A DNA stretch of 64,000 bases from positions 1,690,672-1,754,671 of the forward strand of contig CAWDVG010000001.1 of NCBI GenBank assembly GCA_963805795.1. Reading direction: 5' to 3'. This stretch comes from CAWARU01 sp963805795. GTDB taxonomy: Bacteria; Pseudomonadota; Gammaproteobacteria; UBA6186; Azoamicaceae. The position numbers and the translations under genes were made by a program. Shown here one piece after another: positions 19,446-28,670 of the stretch. The first letter of the stretch is position 1. Every line of letters begins with the position of its first letter. The notes under the pieces are model-generated. The model made no database searches. It was not told the DNA's origin and saw only the letters and a list, made by a program, of their open reading frames with translations.

Positions 19446-20363
19446 ATGCATATTTTAATTACGGGCGGCACAGGGTTCATTGGAAAGCAAATCTCAAGAC
19501 ACTTTACAAATATAGGACACCAAGTCACTATTTTGACCCGAAATGTTCATAAGGTCAATCAGGGCTTAGAATCTGTAAACTATATCACAGTGCTGGATAA
19601 TATTGTCTCCCCTTATGATGTGATTATTAATCTTGCTGGCGAATCTTTAAATAAAAATCGTTGGAATGAGAAGGTTAAAAATGACATCTATCAAAGTCGC
19701 ATACAAACGACTCAAAAAATCATTAACTATATTAAAACCGCTGAAGTTAAACCTCAATTGCTCATTAGCGGATCTGCCATTGGCTTTTATGGTAGTAGCA
19801 CAGACCAAATATTTAAAGAAGATTCTGAACCTGCTGATAAAGGCTTTACGCATAATCTGTGCCAGAATTGGGAAAAAATAGCTCAAGAGGCTTCACAACA
19901 TGGAGTCCGGGTATGCTTAATTAGAACTGGTATCGTTTTAGGAAAAGACGGTGGCGCCCTTGAGAAAATGCTGACTCCATTTAAACTTGGCTTAGGTGCG
20001 CAACTCGGTAATGGCAAGCAATGGATGTCTTGGATCCATATGGATGATGTCGTTATGGCCCTGGTATATCTCATGAATCACGCAAATCTCAATGGAGCAT
20101 TTAATTTGACTGCTCCAGAGCCAGTCACTAATAAAGTCTTCACACATGAGTTGGCAAAAACTTTAAAACGTCCATCCATTTTAGTTTTGCCAAATTTTAT
20201 CGTAAAAATGATGTTTGGTGAAATGGCAGAATTTCTTCTATTGAAGGGACAAAAAGTCATTCCCGAAAAACTACTTAATGCTGGATATTCTTTTAAATTT
20301 GATAAACTAGCGAATGCCTTAAAAGATATTTTACAGTCAAAATTTACTAATCCAAATTGTTAA
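19446..20363 (+). CDS. TIGR01777-family NAD-dependent epimerase (YfcH-like)
   Basis: About 305 residues. ILITGGTGFIGKQI is the N-terminal Rossmann loop. IINLAGESLNKNRW, ISGSAIGFYGSS, and WMSWIHMDDV are hallmarks of the TIGR01777/YfcH family, whose substrate is unknown. An upstream ATG at 19416 would add 10 residues, but GGGGA precedes the ATG at 19446, which also gives the usual family N-terminus. The protein is likely cytoplasmic and cofactor-binding. It is divergent from the photolyase across a 222-bp promoter region. Confidence 0.88.
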   Translation: MHILITGGTGFIGKQISRHFTNIGHQVTILTRNVHKVNQGLESVNYITVLDNIVSPYDVIINLAGESLNKNRWNEKVKNDIYQSRIQTTQKIINYIKTAEVKPQLLISGSAIGFYGSSTDQIFKEDSEPADKGFTHNLCQNWEKIAQEASQHGVRVCLIRTGIVLGKDGGALEKMLTPFKLGLGAQLGNGKQWMSWIHMDDVVMALVYLMNHANLNGAFNLTAPEPVTNKVFTHELAKTLKRPSILVLPNFIVKMMFGEMAEFLLLKGQKVIPEKLLNAGYSFKFDKLANALKDILQSKFTNPNC

Positions 20364-20380
20364 ATTTTTGTCCGAAACGT

Positions 20381-20584
20381 TTAATTCTTTTTCAGATTCC
20401 TACTAGAAATCAAAAACCCAAATTTTAACTGAATTTCTGGATACGATACAGTTATTATAAAAATTTCAAAAGAAGTATTTTTTGGAAAGTCTTCAAGTTT
20501 CATTTTTAAGCTCTCTATATGATGAGGTCCTATCAGGTTTCTAAGATATTCTATTGAAGTAAAATAGGTAAGTTTTTTTGGGCT
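20381..20584 (-). pseudogene. C-terminal fragment of an unknown protein in the 20.4-20.8 kb gap
   Basis: A 67-codon start-less frame reads FTSIEYLRNLIGPHHIESLK then NTSFEIFIITVSYPEIQLKF. It is protein-like but not recognised. It ends next to the epimerase stop on the opposite strand. The rest of the gap holds a small hairpin (GCCTCTC/GAGAGGC near 20588-20603) and the promoter of the 755-residue orphan. Confidence 0.35.
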
Positions 20585-20808
20585 TTATGCCTCTCTTGAG
20601 AGGCCTAATCAACACTGTGCCGGCAGGCGCCACCTTTTGGATGAAGGATTTGCGATAGGGGTTTGGAACATGGTGGGGTCAATAGGAACCGCTCATTAAT
20701 TTATCTTAGTTACTTAATTATAGTGCAATTACCCTGATCAATAGACAAGGTTCTTGTTACTTAATAACATATATGTAATTAAACTAAAGATATCAGGAGA
20801 AATGAAAA

Positions 20809-23076
20809 ATGGTTAAAGTTGAGGAGTTAAGGCGCACAATAGTAGAAGATGATAGAGTTGTTGGTTACCACAAAGATGAAGCAGAAAACACTAATCTAGT
20901 TCTTAAAAATTCAAAAGAAACTACAGAAACACAATTAGCTACACGGCTTCAAGAATTACAATGTACCTATACGTCGACTATAGATCATGATGGGGATGAT
21001 TCTTCTGACGATGAAGATGTAGAAAGCACTGTATCTGAATTTAATTATAAAGCATTCAATGGAAAAACGAATTATTTTCCACAATTAGCTCACGTTATTG
21101 GACTAAAACTGTATTGGTCTTCAGAAGTAAATAAACTCTATTATAAAGAAAAGAATATATTATTAAACGGAAACACTGCGAGTTTTAACAAGGATAAATT
21201 TGAAGAGTCAATAATCGATAATTTCGACCTTTTTATCAATTGTTTATTTAAACACGATGAATTTTCCAAGTTCAATAAAAAATATTTAGATTATTTTAAA
21301 AGAAAATTCTTGCAACAATGTGCGATTCAAATAGAAGAAACAAAAAAATCACTTGTTGACATATTTCAAAAAAATATCAGGCTTATTCTTAAATTATCTA
21401 CCACAAGAGCCAGCTCTACTATTCCTTTAGATTTATATGAGCCAATAAATAAATTTTTCAACTTTTTCAAAAAATTTATGCTATCCTTGTTAATTGATTA
21501 TGACGACAAAATCTTCTCCATTTCCTCTCGTTCATTAGCGCACGAACTAGATGAAGTTGAGTCTAAAAAAATATTGGTAAAGGTTAAGCAATATCTTATA
21601 GATATCGGCATTATTGGCAAGACTGGCTGCTTTGTAAAAAAATCACAGCGTAATAACATTTATCAAAAAAACATAACAAAGGAAACAAACAAATTCAAGC
21701 TTGAAATTCTTCGGCAAGTAAATAGGCTCCAATCTTCTAATACACTTCCGATTCCATTTTTGGGGGATAATAAAATATCATTTTTAGAGAAATATTTTGA
21801 ACAATCTATTGAAGACTGGGTACGGTCAAAACTTCTTTTAAAAAGTCCTGCTCAAGTAAGCATCAGTGAAAGAGTAAGTACATTAACAACTGTTTACAAG
21901 ATTCAGTCCCTTAACCCACTATTCGATAAAAGTTTTTTTGGAGATTTAGAAAAGAAATTTCGTTCTGCAATAAAACAAAAAATCGATAATATGACACTTG
22001 CCGATTTTTACAAAAAATTTAGATTAAATTTTATACCAAATTATTTATTAGATAGAACTAGTCTGTCAAATAATTTTACTTTTACAAATAATGAACCGTT
22101 ACATGTTATTACTTTTGTCCGCCTCTCTAATCGTTCACAAACAAGGTTAATACAGCAAAAAAAGGAGTATGCAGCCCAGCTTAAATGCAGTTTTACTCCT
22201 GAAGTTATGTTCAGAAAGATGGAGTTTCCATGCATTAATAGTAGTGCTCTTGAGAGGCAAGAGCTGACAAACGCCGGGGTTAGAAAAGACGTCGTTCCCA
22301 ATATGAAAAATTACCCAGGTATATATCTAGAGCTTGAAAAAATAAGAAAATTATATAATTTTGATGACAGAAAAATGGCCATTTGGATACGCCAAATCAT
22401 AAAGAATGAACCAATAGATGAATTAAGAACTTTGAAAAAACCGCTAAACAAAGAAATATGTCAATTTTTAGCTAATTTTACATATGTTTTTTTCATTTCA
22501 GAACCCACTAGAAATCCTGCCTGTTGGATCACTCATCAAATCATATTAGATTTAATTATAGGACAACACTATACATGGAAACATTTTTTGACAGAAACCA
22601 CAAAAGATGATGTTACTTATGAACCATATATGCCAATGGCAATAAAGCATGCCGTGCGCGGCGCCAGATACTTGTCAGAAAATTATTGGAACAGGAAAAT
22701 TCAAGTTAGGCGCTATTGTTATCCAGGGGGGAGTGGAAGTGAGAGCGAAAATTCTGCTAAGAGCGCTCACATTTCAAAAGTTGAAAATTTCATCATTACT
22801 GAATGGTTTAGGTTATGTGTTAAAAAACATCCACAATCGGTTGAGGAAGCTGCTAAAATCCTTAACGAATCAGTAAGAACCTGGTATGGAGTTCATATGC
22901 ATCTAATACAAATTGACCAACTTTCACTTTTAACACGATGTGATTGGCTGATAGCTTATCGTAACGATAAGGAGAAGAAGGAATTAAAATTAGTGCTGGA
23001 TAACTCTGCTATAAGTACCTTAGGATGGGAACCCTTGGACATAATTGTGCGGTACTGTAAAGGAGGAAAGATTTGA
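20809..23076 (+). CDS. Unknown 755-residue protein
   Basis: The ATG at 20809 is preceded by AGGAG, so translation is credible. The N-terminal 75 residues are charged and acidic (DHDGDDSSDDEDVES). The rest is rich in Lys, Phe and Ile and mostly helical, without membrane spans, a signal peptide or recognisable motifs. A serine-rich spacer GGSGSESENSAKSAH lies near residue 650. The gene is intact and its low GC matches the region. Size, acidity of the N-terminus and location beside the WD40 gene would suit a secreted host-interaction protein, but that is only inference. Confidence 0.75.
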   Translation: MVKVEELRRTIVEDDRVVGYHKDEAENTNLVLKNSKETTETQLATRLQELQCTYTSTIDHDGDDSSDDEDVESTVSEFNYKAFNGKTNYFPQLAHVIGLKLYWSSEVNKLYYKEKNILLNGNTASFNKDKFEESIIDNFDLFINCLFKHDEFSKFNKKYLDYFKRKFLQQCAIQIEETKKSLVDIFQKNIRLILKLSTTRASSTIPLDLYEPINKFFNFFKKFMLSLLIDYDDKIFSISSRSLAHELDEVESKKILVKVKQYLIDIGIIGKTGCFVKKSQRNNIYQKNITKETNKFKLEILRQVNRLQSSNTLPIPFLGDNKISFLEKYFEQSIEDWVRSKLLLKSPAQVSISERVSTLTTVYKIQSLNPLFDKSFFGDLEKKFRSAIKQKIDNMTLADFYKKFRLNFIPNYLLDRTSLSNNFTFTNNEPLHVITFVRLSNRSQTRLIQQKKEYAAQLKCSFTPEVMFRKMEFPCINSSALERQELTNAGVRKDVVPNMKNYPGIYLELEKIRKLYNFDDRKMAIWIRQIIKNEPIDELRTLKKPLNKEICQFLANFTYVFFISEPTRNPACWITHQIILDLIIGQHYTWKHFLTETTKDDVTYEPYMPMAIKHAVRGARYLSENYWNRKIQVRRYCYPGGSGSESENSAKSAHISKVENFIITEWFRLCVKKHPQSVEEAAKILNESVRTWYGVHMHLIQIDQLSLLTRCDWLIAYRNDKEKKELKLVLDNSAISTLGWEPLDIIVRYCKGGKI

Positions 23077-23203
23077 AATATCTAAATTTAAAAGATTCAG
23101 CCTAATAATTTATTAATGACAATGGTATTATAGATATTTTTTGGAGCTCTTATGAAAATAGGAAAGCAAGTAAATGCTGATATCTTTTGAGTGTGTGCAA
23201 GCA

Positions 23204-23527
23204 AAAACGGGACAAAGTCGAGTGTCATTCGCACGATATAAAGGCGAAGCAGAAAATGCTCTTATCGCAGCAAAATTTCCCCATGTTTATATCTTTCGGC
23301 CGGCATATATCTACCCAGTGGAGCCTAGACAGGAACCCAATTTTAGCTATCGCCTATTACGCAGGATCTATCCCGTGTTTCGGATGCTGTTTCCTAATCT
23401 CGTGATTCGAGCCGATGATTTAGCCCACGCTATGGTGGAAACTGCCGTTCAAGGAACAGGAGAAAGTAGGGTCCAGATTTTTGAGAATCGTGACATTCGA
23501 AATATGGTGAAGAGTAGCAATCTATGA
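23204..23527 (+). pseudogene. N-truncated second copy of the Rossmann-fold gene at 14.1 kb
   Basis: From TGQSRVSFARYKGEAENAL onward the sequence is nearly identical to residues about 133-210 of the gene at 14063, with a few silent or conservative changes (VEPRQEPN for VDPRKEPN). It then continues into a plausible native C-terminus, GTGESRVQIFENRDIRNMV, that the first copy lacks. The N-terminal cofactor domain is absent. The two copies are complementary fragments of one ancestral gene, or products of a partial duplication. Confidence 0.8.
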
Positions 23528-23585
23528 TGTTCGAGATGAAAAGATTGCTGATCTCTATGTCTTTCTCAATTCCAAATTTTCATAG
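23520..23585 (+). pseudogene. Tiny C-terminal fragment of an NTF2/SnoaL-like protein
   Basis: The frame IYDVRDEKIADLYVFLNSKF followed by a stop looks like the last strand of an NTF2-fold protein. It overlaps the end of the truncated Rossmann gene in another frame. Confidence 0.35.
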
Positions 23586-23629
23586 TGTTAAATTAAGAGA
23601 TTTGGATCAAAACTTTAAAAGGAAATAAT

Positions 23630-24496
23630 ATTTCAAATAAGCTAACGGTCTTGGTGATTGGCGCAACAGGAAACCAAGGTGGTCATGTAGCCAATGCATT
23701 ATTAAAACGCGGTCATAATGTAGTCGCTTTTACTCGTAATCCCAACTCTCCTCCAGCCAAAAAACTTTTAAATTTGGGAGCAAAAATATCGACGGGCGAT
23801 TTATCGGATATCGCTTCAATTGAAAAAGCGGCGATTGGAGTCGATGCAATATTCGGTGTAACTACCTTTATGGAAAATGGGATAGACAGTGAGATCGCAC
23901 AAGGAATTAACATTGTCGATGTTGCTCGCAAGATTAACGCCCATTTGGTTTTTTCTTCGGTTGCCTCAGCTAACAAAAATACTGGAATACCTCATTTTGA
24001 TAGTAAATGGAAAATTGAAAAAAATATTCATCAATCCGATATAGAATACACCATTGTATGCCCCGTTTATTTCATGGAAAATTTGCTAACTTTTGGACTT
24101 GAAAATTTATAACAAGGAGCATATGCCAGTCCTTTAACGCCAGAAAGAAACTTAGCGCAAGTTAGTCTAGATGATCTCGCAAACTTTGTTGTTTTAACTT
24201 TAGAAAATCGGCCGACATTTGTCGGAAAACGGATAGAAATTGTTTCTGACAATTTAACGGGGACTGATGTTGTTGATATCTTATCTAAGGAATTGGGTAA
24301 AAAAATCCAATATACTCAAACACCACTTGAAGCTCTTAAACAATACAATGCTGATTTAGCAACGATGTTTGAATGGTTTCAGAAAACAGGATACGACATT
24401 GATATTACCGCTTTACACAGACAATATCCTGAAATCCATTGGCATACTTTTACTCAGTGGGTTAAACAATGTAATTTAAAGGCTCACCTGAATTAG
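23630..24496 (+). pseudogene. NmrA-like oxidoreductase with lost start codon and internal stop
   Basis: A ribosome site AAGGA is followed by ATT TCA AAT AAG where ATG would be expected, then LTVLVIGATGNQGGHVANAL, the NmrA dinucleotide loop. The frame is interrupted by TAA at 24110-24112 and continues in the same frame (QGAYASPLTPERNLAQVSLD) to a normal end at 24496, giving about 285 codons overall, the expected NmrA length. Two independent lesions mark it as a pseudogene. A short product could still start from an internal GTG or TTG near 23650. Confidence 0.8.
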
Positions 24497-24506
24497 GGAG
24501 AAATAA

Positions 24507-24618
24507 ATATCAGAACAAATTGAAGCAGTAAATCCGTTAGCTTCACCGGCGGTGGATCTTCGCCAGAAAGTTGTGGGAGGCAACTCAAAAAAATGAAGAA
24601 CTCATCCGCAAATTATAT
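24507..24618 (+). pseudogene. Fragment of an unknown gene with ATA in place of ATG
   Basis: GGGAG is followed by ATA TCA GAA CAA ATT, read as SEQIEAVNPLASPAVDLRQK. A frameshift near 24570 leads to KLWEATQKNEELIRKLY, after which an IS-A end begins. It lies 10 bp after the NmrA pseudogene, so the two were probably one operon. The family is not recognised. Confidence 0.45.
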
Positions 24619-24635
24619 AAAATTCGCATACTACA
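24619..24635 (+). mobile_element. Partial solo right end of IS-A
   Basis: AAATTCGCATACTACA is the last 16 bp of the IS-A right end, with the preceding TTTAGG part missing. It truncates the preceding fragment. The 134 bp to the next gene show nothing recognisable. Confidence 0.6.
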
Positions 24636-24769
24636 AGCAATTTATAGTGATCAGCTTATGGTGAAAAATTTGAAATAATTTGGATCACTATGTCATTATA
24701 TAAGAGAGTTTTTCTAAATAGTTTTAACACACCTAGTGCTGTATTTTTTTTCTAAGCGCATCAATACGA

Positions 24770-25951
24770 TCACTCTGTGATATGTTCTAAGAGCTCAAAT
24801 AACGTTTCGGTTAAAAAACTTTGCCAAGGTAATATTTGAACATCATCTCCCAAAAGACGTGGTCGATCGATTGGACACAGCACATAGGTCTTGAGCTCGG
24901 GATATTCAATTTTAAACTCTCTTAAAGCATAAGCATCGGAGTTTTCAATAAGAGGATTTGATTTTATTTCTATTGCAGCGATAGGTTTTTTCGCATGGGT
25001 TAAAATAAGATCAATTTCAACCCCCGTATTTGTACGCCAAAAAAAGAACTCAAGTCCCAATCTATAATAATGATTTAAAGCAATTAATTGTAAAATAATG
25101 AATTGCTCGAATCGTCTGCCTCGAACTTGGGTATTAAGTCCCCCAAAGTTTTGACATAATGCATTTGTAACGCCCGTATCAAATAGATAATATCGAGGAT
25201 GAGAGACTAAGCGCTTTCGAATACTTTTCATCCAAGGATCAATTCTGTAAGCAAGGAATGTATCTTCCAAAATTTGATAATATTCTTGTATGGTTTTGAC
25301 TGAAACACCACACTCACGTGCAATATTCGTATAATTGACAAGTTCTCCATCATTATTTGCAGCAACATCAATAAAACGCACAAAGGGTGCTATGTTTCGC
25401 ACGACGCCTTCTGCCTGGATCTCTTCTCTTAAATAAACGTCTACGTAAGATCGTAAAAATTCTGTTTGATCATCCGTATTTAAAGTACTGGACCATAAAT
25501 AAGGAAGAGTTCCTAAAGCAAGAGTTTTTTCTAAATCAAAATTTTCTCCAAGTTCTTGATAAGTACAAGGATAAAGATGATAGGTATTCGCACGCCCTGC
25601 TAACAAATTGGCTGCCCCTCTTTTTAGCTTACGCGCACTGGAACCTGTTAATATAAACCGAATCCCGTAGCTTTCAATAAGATCATGGACTTCATCCAAA
25701 AGTGCTGGAATTTTTTGAATTTCATCTACAACGCAGGTAAACGTACCTTTTTGCGCATGATGTGCCAGTACTTCTTGCCGAAACTGATTAGGATCACGCT
25801 GATAATTCAAGAAATTACGCTGAGGCAGTAAATTGATATATAAATCCTCTGACACTAAATTATTGCGCACATAGGTGCTCTTACCCGTTTGTCTTGGCCC
25901 GAATAAAAAACAACTGCGATTTTTTGATAGCTGCAAAGTTCTGTTAATCAT
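24770..25951 (-). CDS. AAA ATPase with DUF4143 nuclease-like C-terminus
   Basis: 393 residues. Walker A is GPRQTGKS at 18-25, Walker B VVDEIQKI at 74-81, and a sensor region FILTGSSARKL follows. A winged-helix-like segment at about 205-230 (NIARECGVSVKTIQEYYQIL) precedes the DUF4143 part, where GVEIDLIL and AAIEIKSN supply the D and E-x-K of a PD-(D/E)XK-like site. The family (AAA_14 plus DUF4143) is widespread and patchy; it behaves like mobile accessory DNA and its role is unknown. The gene is intact. A hairpin lies about 120 bp upstream and an IS-A end about 130 bp downstream. Confidence 0.88.
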   Translation of the reverse strand: MINRTLQLSKNRSCFLFGPRQTGKSTYVRNNLVSEDLYINLLPQRNFLNYQRDPNQFRQEVLAHHAQKGTFTCVVDEIQKIPALLDEVHDLIESYGIRFILTGSSARKLKRGAANLLAGRANTYHLYPCTYQELGENFDLEKTLALGTLPYLWSSTLNTDDQTEFLRSYVDVYLREEIQAEGVVRNIAPFVRFIDVAANNDGELVNYTNIARECGVSVKTIQEYYQILEDTFLAYRIDPWMKSIRKRLVSHPRYYLFDTGVTNALCQNFGGLNTQVRGRRFEQFIILQLIALNHYYRLGLEFFFWRTNTGVEIDLILTHAKKPIAAIEIKSNPLIENSDAYALREFKIEYPELKTYVLCPIDRPRLLGDDVQILPWQSFLTETLFELLEHITE

Positions 25952-26007
25952 ACTCCATAAATGTAATACAAATCTGTACCATGGTCAACAAAAATACTAT
26001 TTAAAAT

Positions 26008-26084
26008 ACTGTATAAATGTAAGAATGAAACTTGATTGGAAAATAATGTCTATTTTTATCAATTTTACTGTATTTTTATACAGT
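26008..26084. promoter_or_regulatory. ACTGTAT half-site and hairpin upstream of the DUF4143 ATPase
   Basis: ACTGTAT at 26008-26014 recurs in the palindrome ACTGTATTTTTATACAGT at 26067-26084. The ATAAATGTAA word near 25956 and 26014 is also repeated. The position, divergent from the ATPase start at 25951, would suit an operator. Function is inferred only. Confidence 0.4.
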
Positions 26085-26097
26085 TTCTTGGTTACGG

Positions 26098-26294
26098 GTA
26101 ATCGTTCAGGGCGGCTGGCGCCGCCCTATCTCAAAAAGGAGGGCGCTGCCGCGCCACTGTTGATGTGCTTTCCTGAAATCCCCCAGCCCCCAGGGGGACC
26201 ATTTCGTAGCTATTCTACTTAAAATCAGAGCGGGACAAGTTTATTGCGATGGCCTGCTCCCCCTTTGAAAAGGGGGCTGGGGGGATTTCTCAGT
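26098..26294 (+). repeat. Left 197-bp inverted repeat
   Basis: Begins GTAATCGTTCAGGGCGGC and ends GGGGATTTCTCAG. Its mirror is 28269-28464. Differences are a handful of substitutions and one indel. Confidence 0.85.
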
Positions 26295-26353
26295 TACAAA
26301 ATTTTTTTATTCGTGTAGTTGCAATTCGTAAAAAGTGGGATCATGATAATCCC

Positions 26354-27871
26354 ATGAAACCAGATTTTTCTAAACCTGCTCCTAACCCTACAACACTTGA
26401 GGAGTGTTATGCCCTCATTAATGTTCTTTGGCACATTTGCGGAAAATTTGAACCCAATGTATCCAGCATAAGAAAAGATATGGAGGAATTAAAAAATGAG
26501 GTCATCCTTCTTAGAAATGAAAGAGTTGTATTAAGAAAAGAGAATGCAGACTTAAAAGAAAAATTGAATAGCAATTCCCAAAATTCATCAAAACCTCCAT
26601 CCAGTGATCTTTTTAAGAAAAAGAAGAAGAAAAATAAAACACATCATACAAAATCAAGTCGTAAACGAGGTGGGCAGCCAGGACATAAGGGCCATACTCG
26701 AACCCCATTGCCACCAGAAGAAGTCGATCACTTTATAGCCTGCAACCCACCTTCACAATGTGCCTGCGGCCATTCCATTGAAAAATATGTAGACTTTATA
26801 CAACATCAAGTACATGAGTTGCCACTGGTTAAACCCGTTGTAACAGAGTATCAATTATTCGATGGCATTTGCGGTGGTTGCGGGAAAAAACATTCAGCAG
26901 AACTTCCTCTGGGTGTGCCAAGGGGAATGTTGGGACCTATTGCCATGGCTAAAGTTTCGACTTTGACGGGAAATTATCGATTAAGTAAAAGGAATACCGT
27001 GAATTTATTGCAGGATTTTTATGGCCTGCATATCTCAATAGGTACAGTTTCCAATGTTGAAAAAGTTGTAAGTACAGTTTTAAAAGCTCCTGTTGAAGAA
27101 ACGGTTAATGACATTCCGAAGCAACCTGTCGTACATATGGATGAAACCAGTCATAAGGAACAAAATAATCGCATGTGGACATGGGTTGCTGCAACTACTT
27201 TAATTTGCGTCTTTTTTATTAGAAAGGGCCGTAATATGGCAGTTACTCATGAAATACTCGGAAAGAATTTCTCCGGCATCCTTAATTCCGATCGTTACTC
27301 GGCTTATAATTGGGTTGACGCCCGACAGCTATGTTGGCCACATTTAAAGAGAGATTTTAAGAAAATGTCAGAAAGGCATGGGAAGTCTGGATGGGTGGGA
27401 GATGCTTTACTCTTATACCATCGGAAAATGTTTATGTATTGGCATAGAGTAAAGGCCGGGAAACTGACTCGTGAAAAGTTTAAACTTCTCATGATCCCCA
27501 TTCGGTTTCAAATAGAGGCTTTATTGGCAAAAGGTGCTGTATGTGAGCATGCAAAAACCCAGAGAACCTGTCATAATATATTAGAATATAAAGAATTTCT
27601 CTGGACTTTTGTAGACAAGATTGGAATTGATCCAACCAATAATCTTGCAGAAAGGTTATTGAGACGATTTGTTATCTGGAGGAAGACCAGTTTTGGAACG
27701 CAATCTGAGGCCGGCTCTCGTTTTATGGAACGCGTCATGTCGGTTGCTGGGACGTGTCAACTGCAAAAGCGAAATGTACTAGATTTTATCTCACAAGCGA
27801 TACGAGCCCATTTAAACCGAGAAGAATATCCGTCATTATTACCAAAGACAACAATGTCCTTGGCAGCGTAA
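26354..27871 (+). CDS. tnpC: IS66-family transposase (TnpC-like)
   Basis: 505 residues from the ATG at 26354. The N-terminal region has a coiled coil (LRNERVVLRKENADLKEKL) followed by NSQNSSKPPSSD, the IS66 signature, then RKRGGQPGHKGHTR and a zinc-ribbon pattern CACGHSIE and GICGGCGKKH. The DDE core follows: Asp in VHMDETSHK, Asp in ILNSDRYSAY, and Glu in NNLAERLLR. The helper genes TnpA and TnpB found in many IS66 elements are absent. An upstream in-frame extension to 26249 lies in the inverted repeat and is unlikely to be translated. Confidence 0.9.
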   Translation: MKPDFSKPAPNPTTLEECYALINVLWHICGKFEPNVSSIRKDMEELKNEVILLRNERVVLRKENADLKEKLNSNSQNSSKPPSSDLFKKKKKKNKTHHTKSSRKRGGQPGHKGHTRTPLPPEEVDHFIACNPPSQCACGHSIEKYVDFIQHQVHELPLVKPVVTEYQLFDGICGGCGKKHSAELPLGVPRGMLGPIAMAKVSTLTGNYRLSKRNTVNLLQDFYGLHISIGTVSNVEKVVSTVLKAPVEETVNDIPKQPVVHMDETSHKEQNNRMWTWVAATTLICVFFIRKGRNMAVTHEILGKNFSGILNSDRYSAYNWVDARQLCWPHLKRDFKKMSERHGKSGWVGDALLLYHRKMFMYWHRVKAGKLTREKFKLLMIPIRFQIEALLAKGAVCEHAKTQRTCHNILEYKEFLWTFVDKIGIDPTNNLAERLLRRFVIWRKTSFGTQSEAGSRFMERVMSVAGTCQLQKRNVLDFISQAIRAHLNREEYPSLLPKTTMSLAA

Positions 27872-27914
27872 TATAGCACAAGATCAGTTCATTGCTTATT
27901 ACGAAGGTGCCAAA

Positions 27915-28346
27915 TTGAGACCTAGATATAACGACAATCTAAAGCCATTTGCGCGTCAACTACGTTCAAATTTAACGAATGCCGAATCACTTTTATGGCA
28001 CCACATACGTCGAAAACAAATTCTGGATGTTCAATTTTATCGTCAGAGAATAATCGGAGATTATATAGTTGATTTTTTTGCGCCATCAGTTCGATTAGTC
28101 ATTGAAATTGATGGTTCGCAGCATTTTGAAACAGAACACATTGAAAAAGATAAACGGCGAGATGAGTATTTAAATAAATTAGGAATAGAGGTTCTACGAT
28201 TTGACAACCTCCAGGTATTAAGGACACATAATAGTGTGTTGGAAGAAATTTATAATGTGATAACGAACCTGAGAAATCCCCCCACCCCCTTTGAAAAGGG
28301 GGAGCAGGCCATCGCAATAAACTTGTCCCGCTCTGATTTTAAGTAG
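27915..28346 (+). CDS. DUF559 Vsr-like endonuclease-domain protein
   Basis: 143 residues. FARQLRSNLTNAESLLWHHI, YRQRIIGDYIVDFF and LVIEIDGSQHF are the conserved blocks of DUF559, a PD-(D/E)XK-fold family related to the mismatch nuclease Vsr; the D of IVDFF and E-x-D of IEIDG are likely metal ligands. The last 24 residues (NPPTPFEKGEQ and on) are encoded inside the flanking inverted repeat, as often happens when this gene is followed by such repeats. It starts 43 bp after the transposase and is probably co-transcribed. Its natural role is unknown. Confidence 0.85.
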   Translation: MRPRYNDNLKPFARQLRSNLTNAESLLWHHIRRKQILDVQFYRQRIIGDYIVDFFAPSVRLVIEIDGSQHFETEHIEKDKRRDEYLNKLGIEVLRFDNLQVLRTHNSVLEEIYNVITNLRNPPTPFEKGEQAIAINLSRSDFK

Positions 28347-28464
28347 AATAGCTACGAAATGGTCCCCCTAGTGGGCTGGAGGATTTTAGGAAAGCACATC
28401 AATAGTGGCGCGGCAGCGCTCTCCTTTTTGAGATAGGGCGGCGCCAGCCGCCCTGAACGATTAC
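28269..28464 (-). repeat. Right 196-bp inverted repeat
   Basis: Reverse-complement partner of 26098-26294. Overlaps the 3' end of the DUF559 gene. Confidence 0.85.
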
Positions 28465-28534
28465 GGTTACGGCGACCAAGGCAATCAATGGAATGGCATG
28501 CAAAACTTGGCGATGCATCACTGAATCGTATATG

Positions 28535-28583
28535 GATTTATAAACAATTTTAAGTGCTGGACACCCGTTACAAATGCATGACC
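28535..28583 (+). repeat. Dispersed 49-bp repeat, copy 1
   Basis: GATTTATAAACAATTTTAAG, then CCGTTACAAATGCATGACC; recurs at 51727-51775 and 57864-57912, where it lies just right of the composite IS units. No coding potential. Confidence 0.75.
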
Positions 28584-28670
28584 ATGCACGACGAAGCACA
28601 ACTCAGTCCCGCAGTTCCCCACTCTCTTTTGCATTTAACTCTAGCAATAATATTGTTTAATAACCTATAA

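Larger units (their letters stand above)
26098..28464. mobile_element. IS66-type transposase and DUF559 gene between 197-bp inverted repeats
   Basis: 26098-26294 and 28269-28464 are inverted copies of each other, about 95% identical by eye. They are much richer in GC than the flanks. Each contains hairpins: GGGCGGC...GCCGCCC, and a CCCCC-TTTGAAAA-GGGGG palindrome. The two genes between them are co-directional. The repeats extend into the coding region of DUF559 and into an upstream extension of the transposase frame. Normal IS66 ends are about 20 bp, so this is either an unusual element or a transposase bracketed by two copies of a palindromic repeat. Confidence 0.75.

Noticed and set aside
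25875..26222. Plus-strand frame before the IS66 element
   Set aside because: It is antisense to the ATPase start and continues into the inverted repeat; composition is not protein-like.
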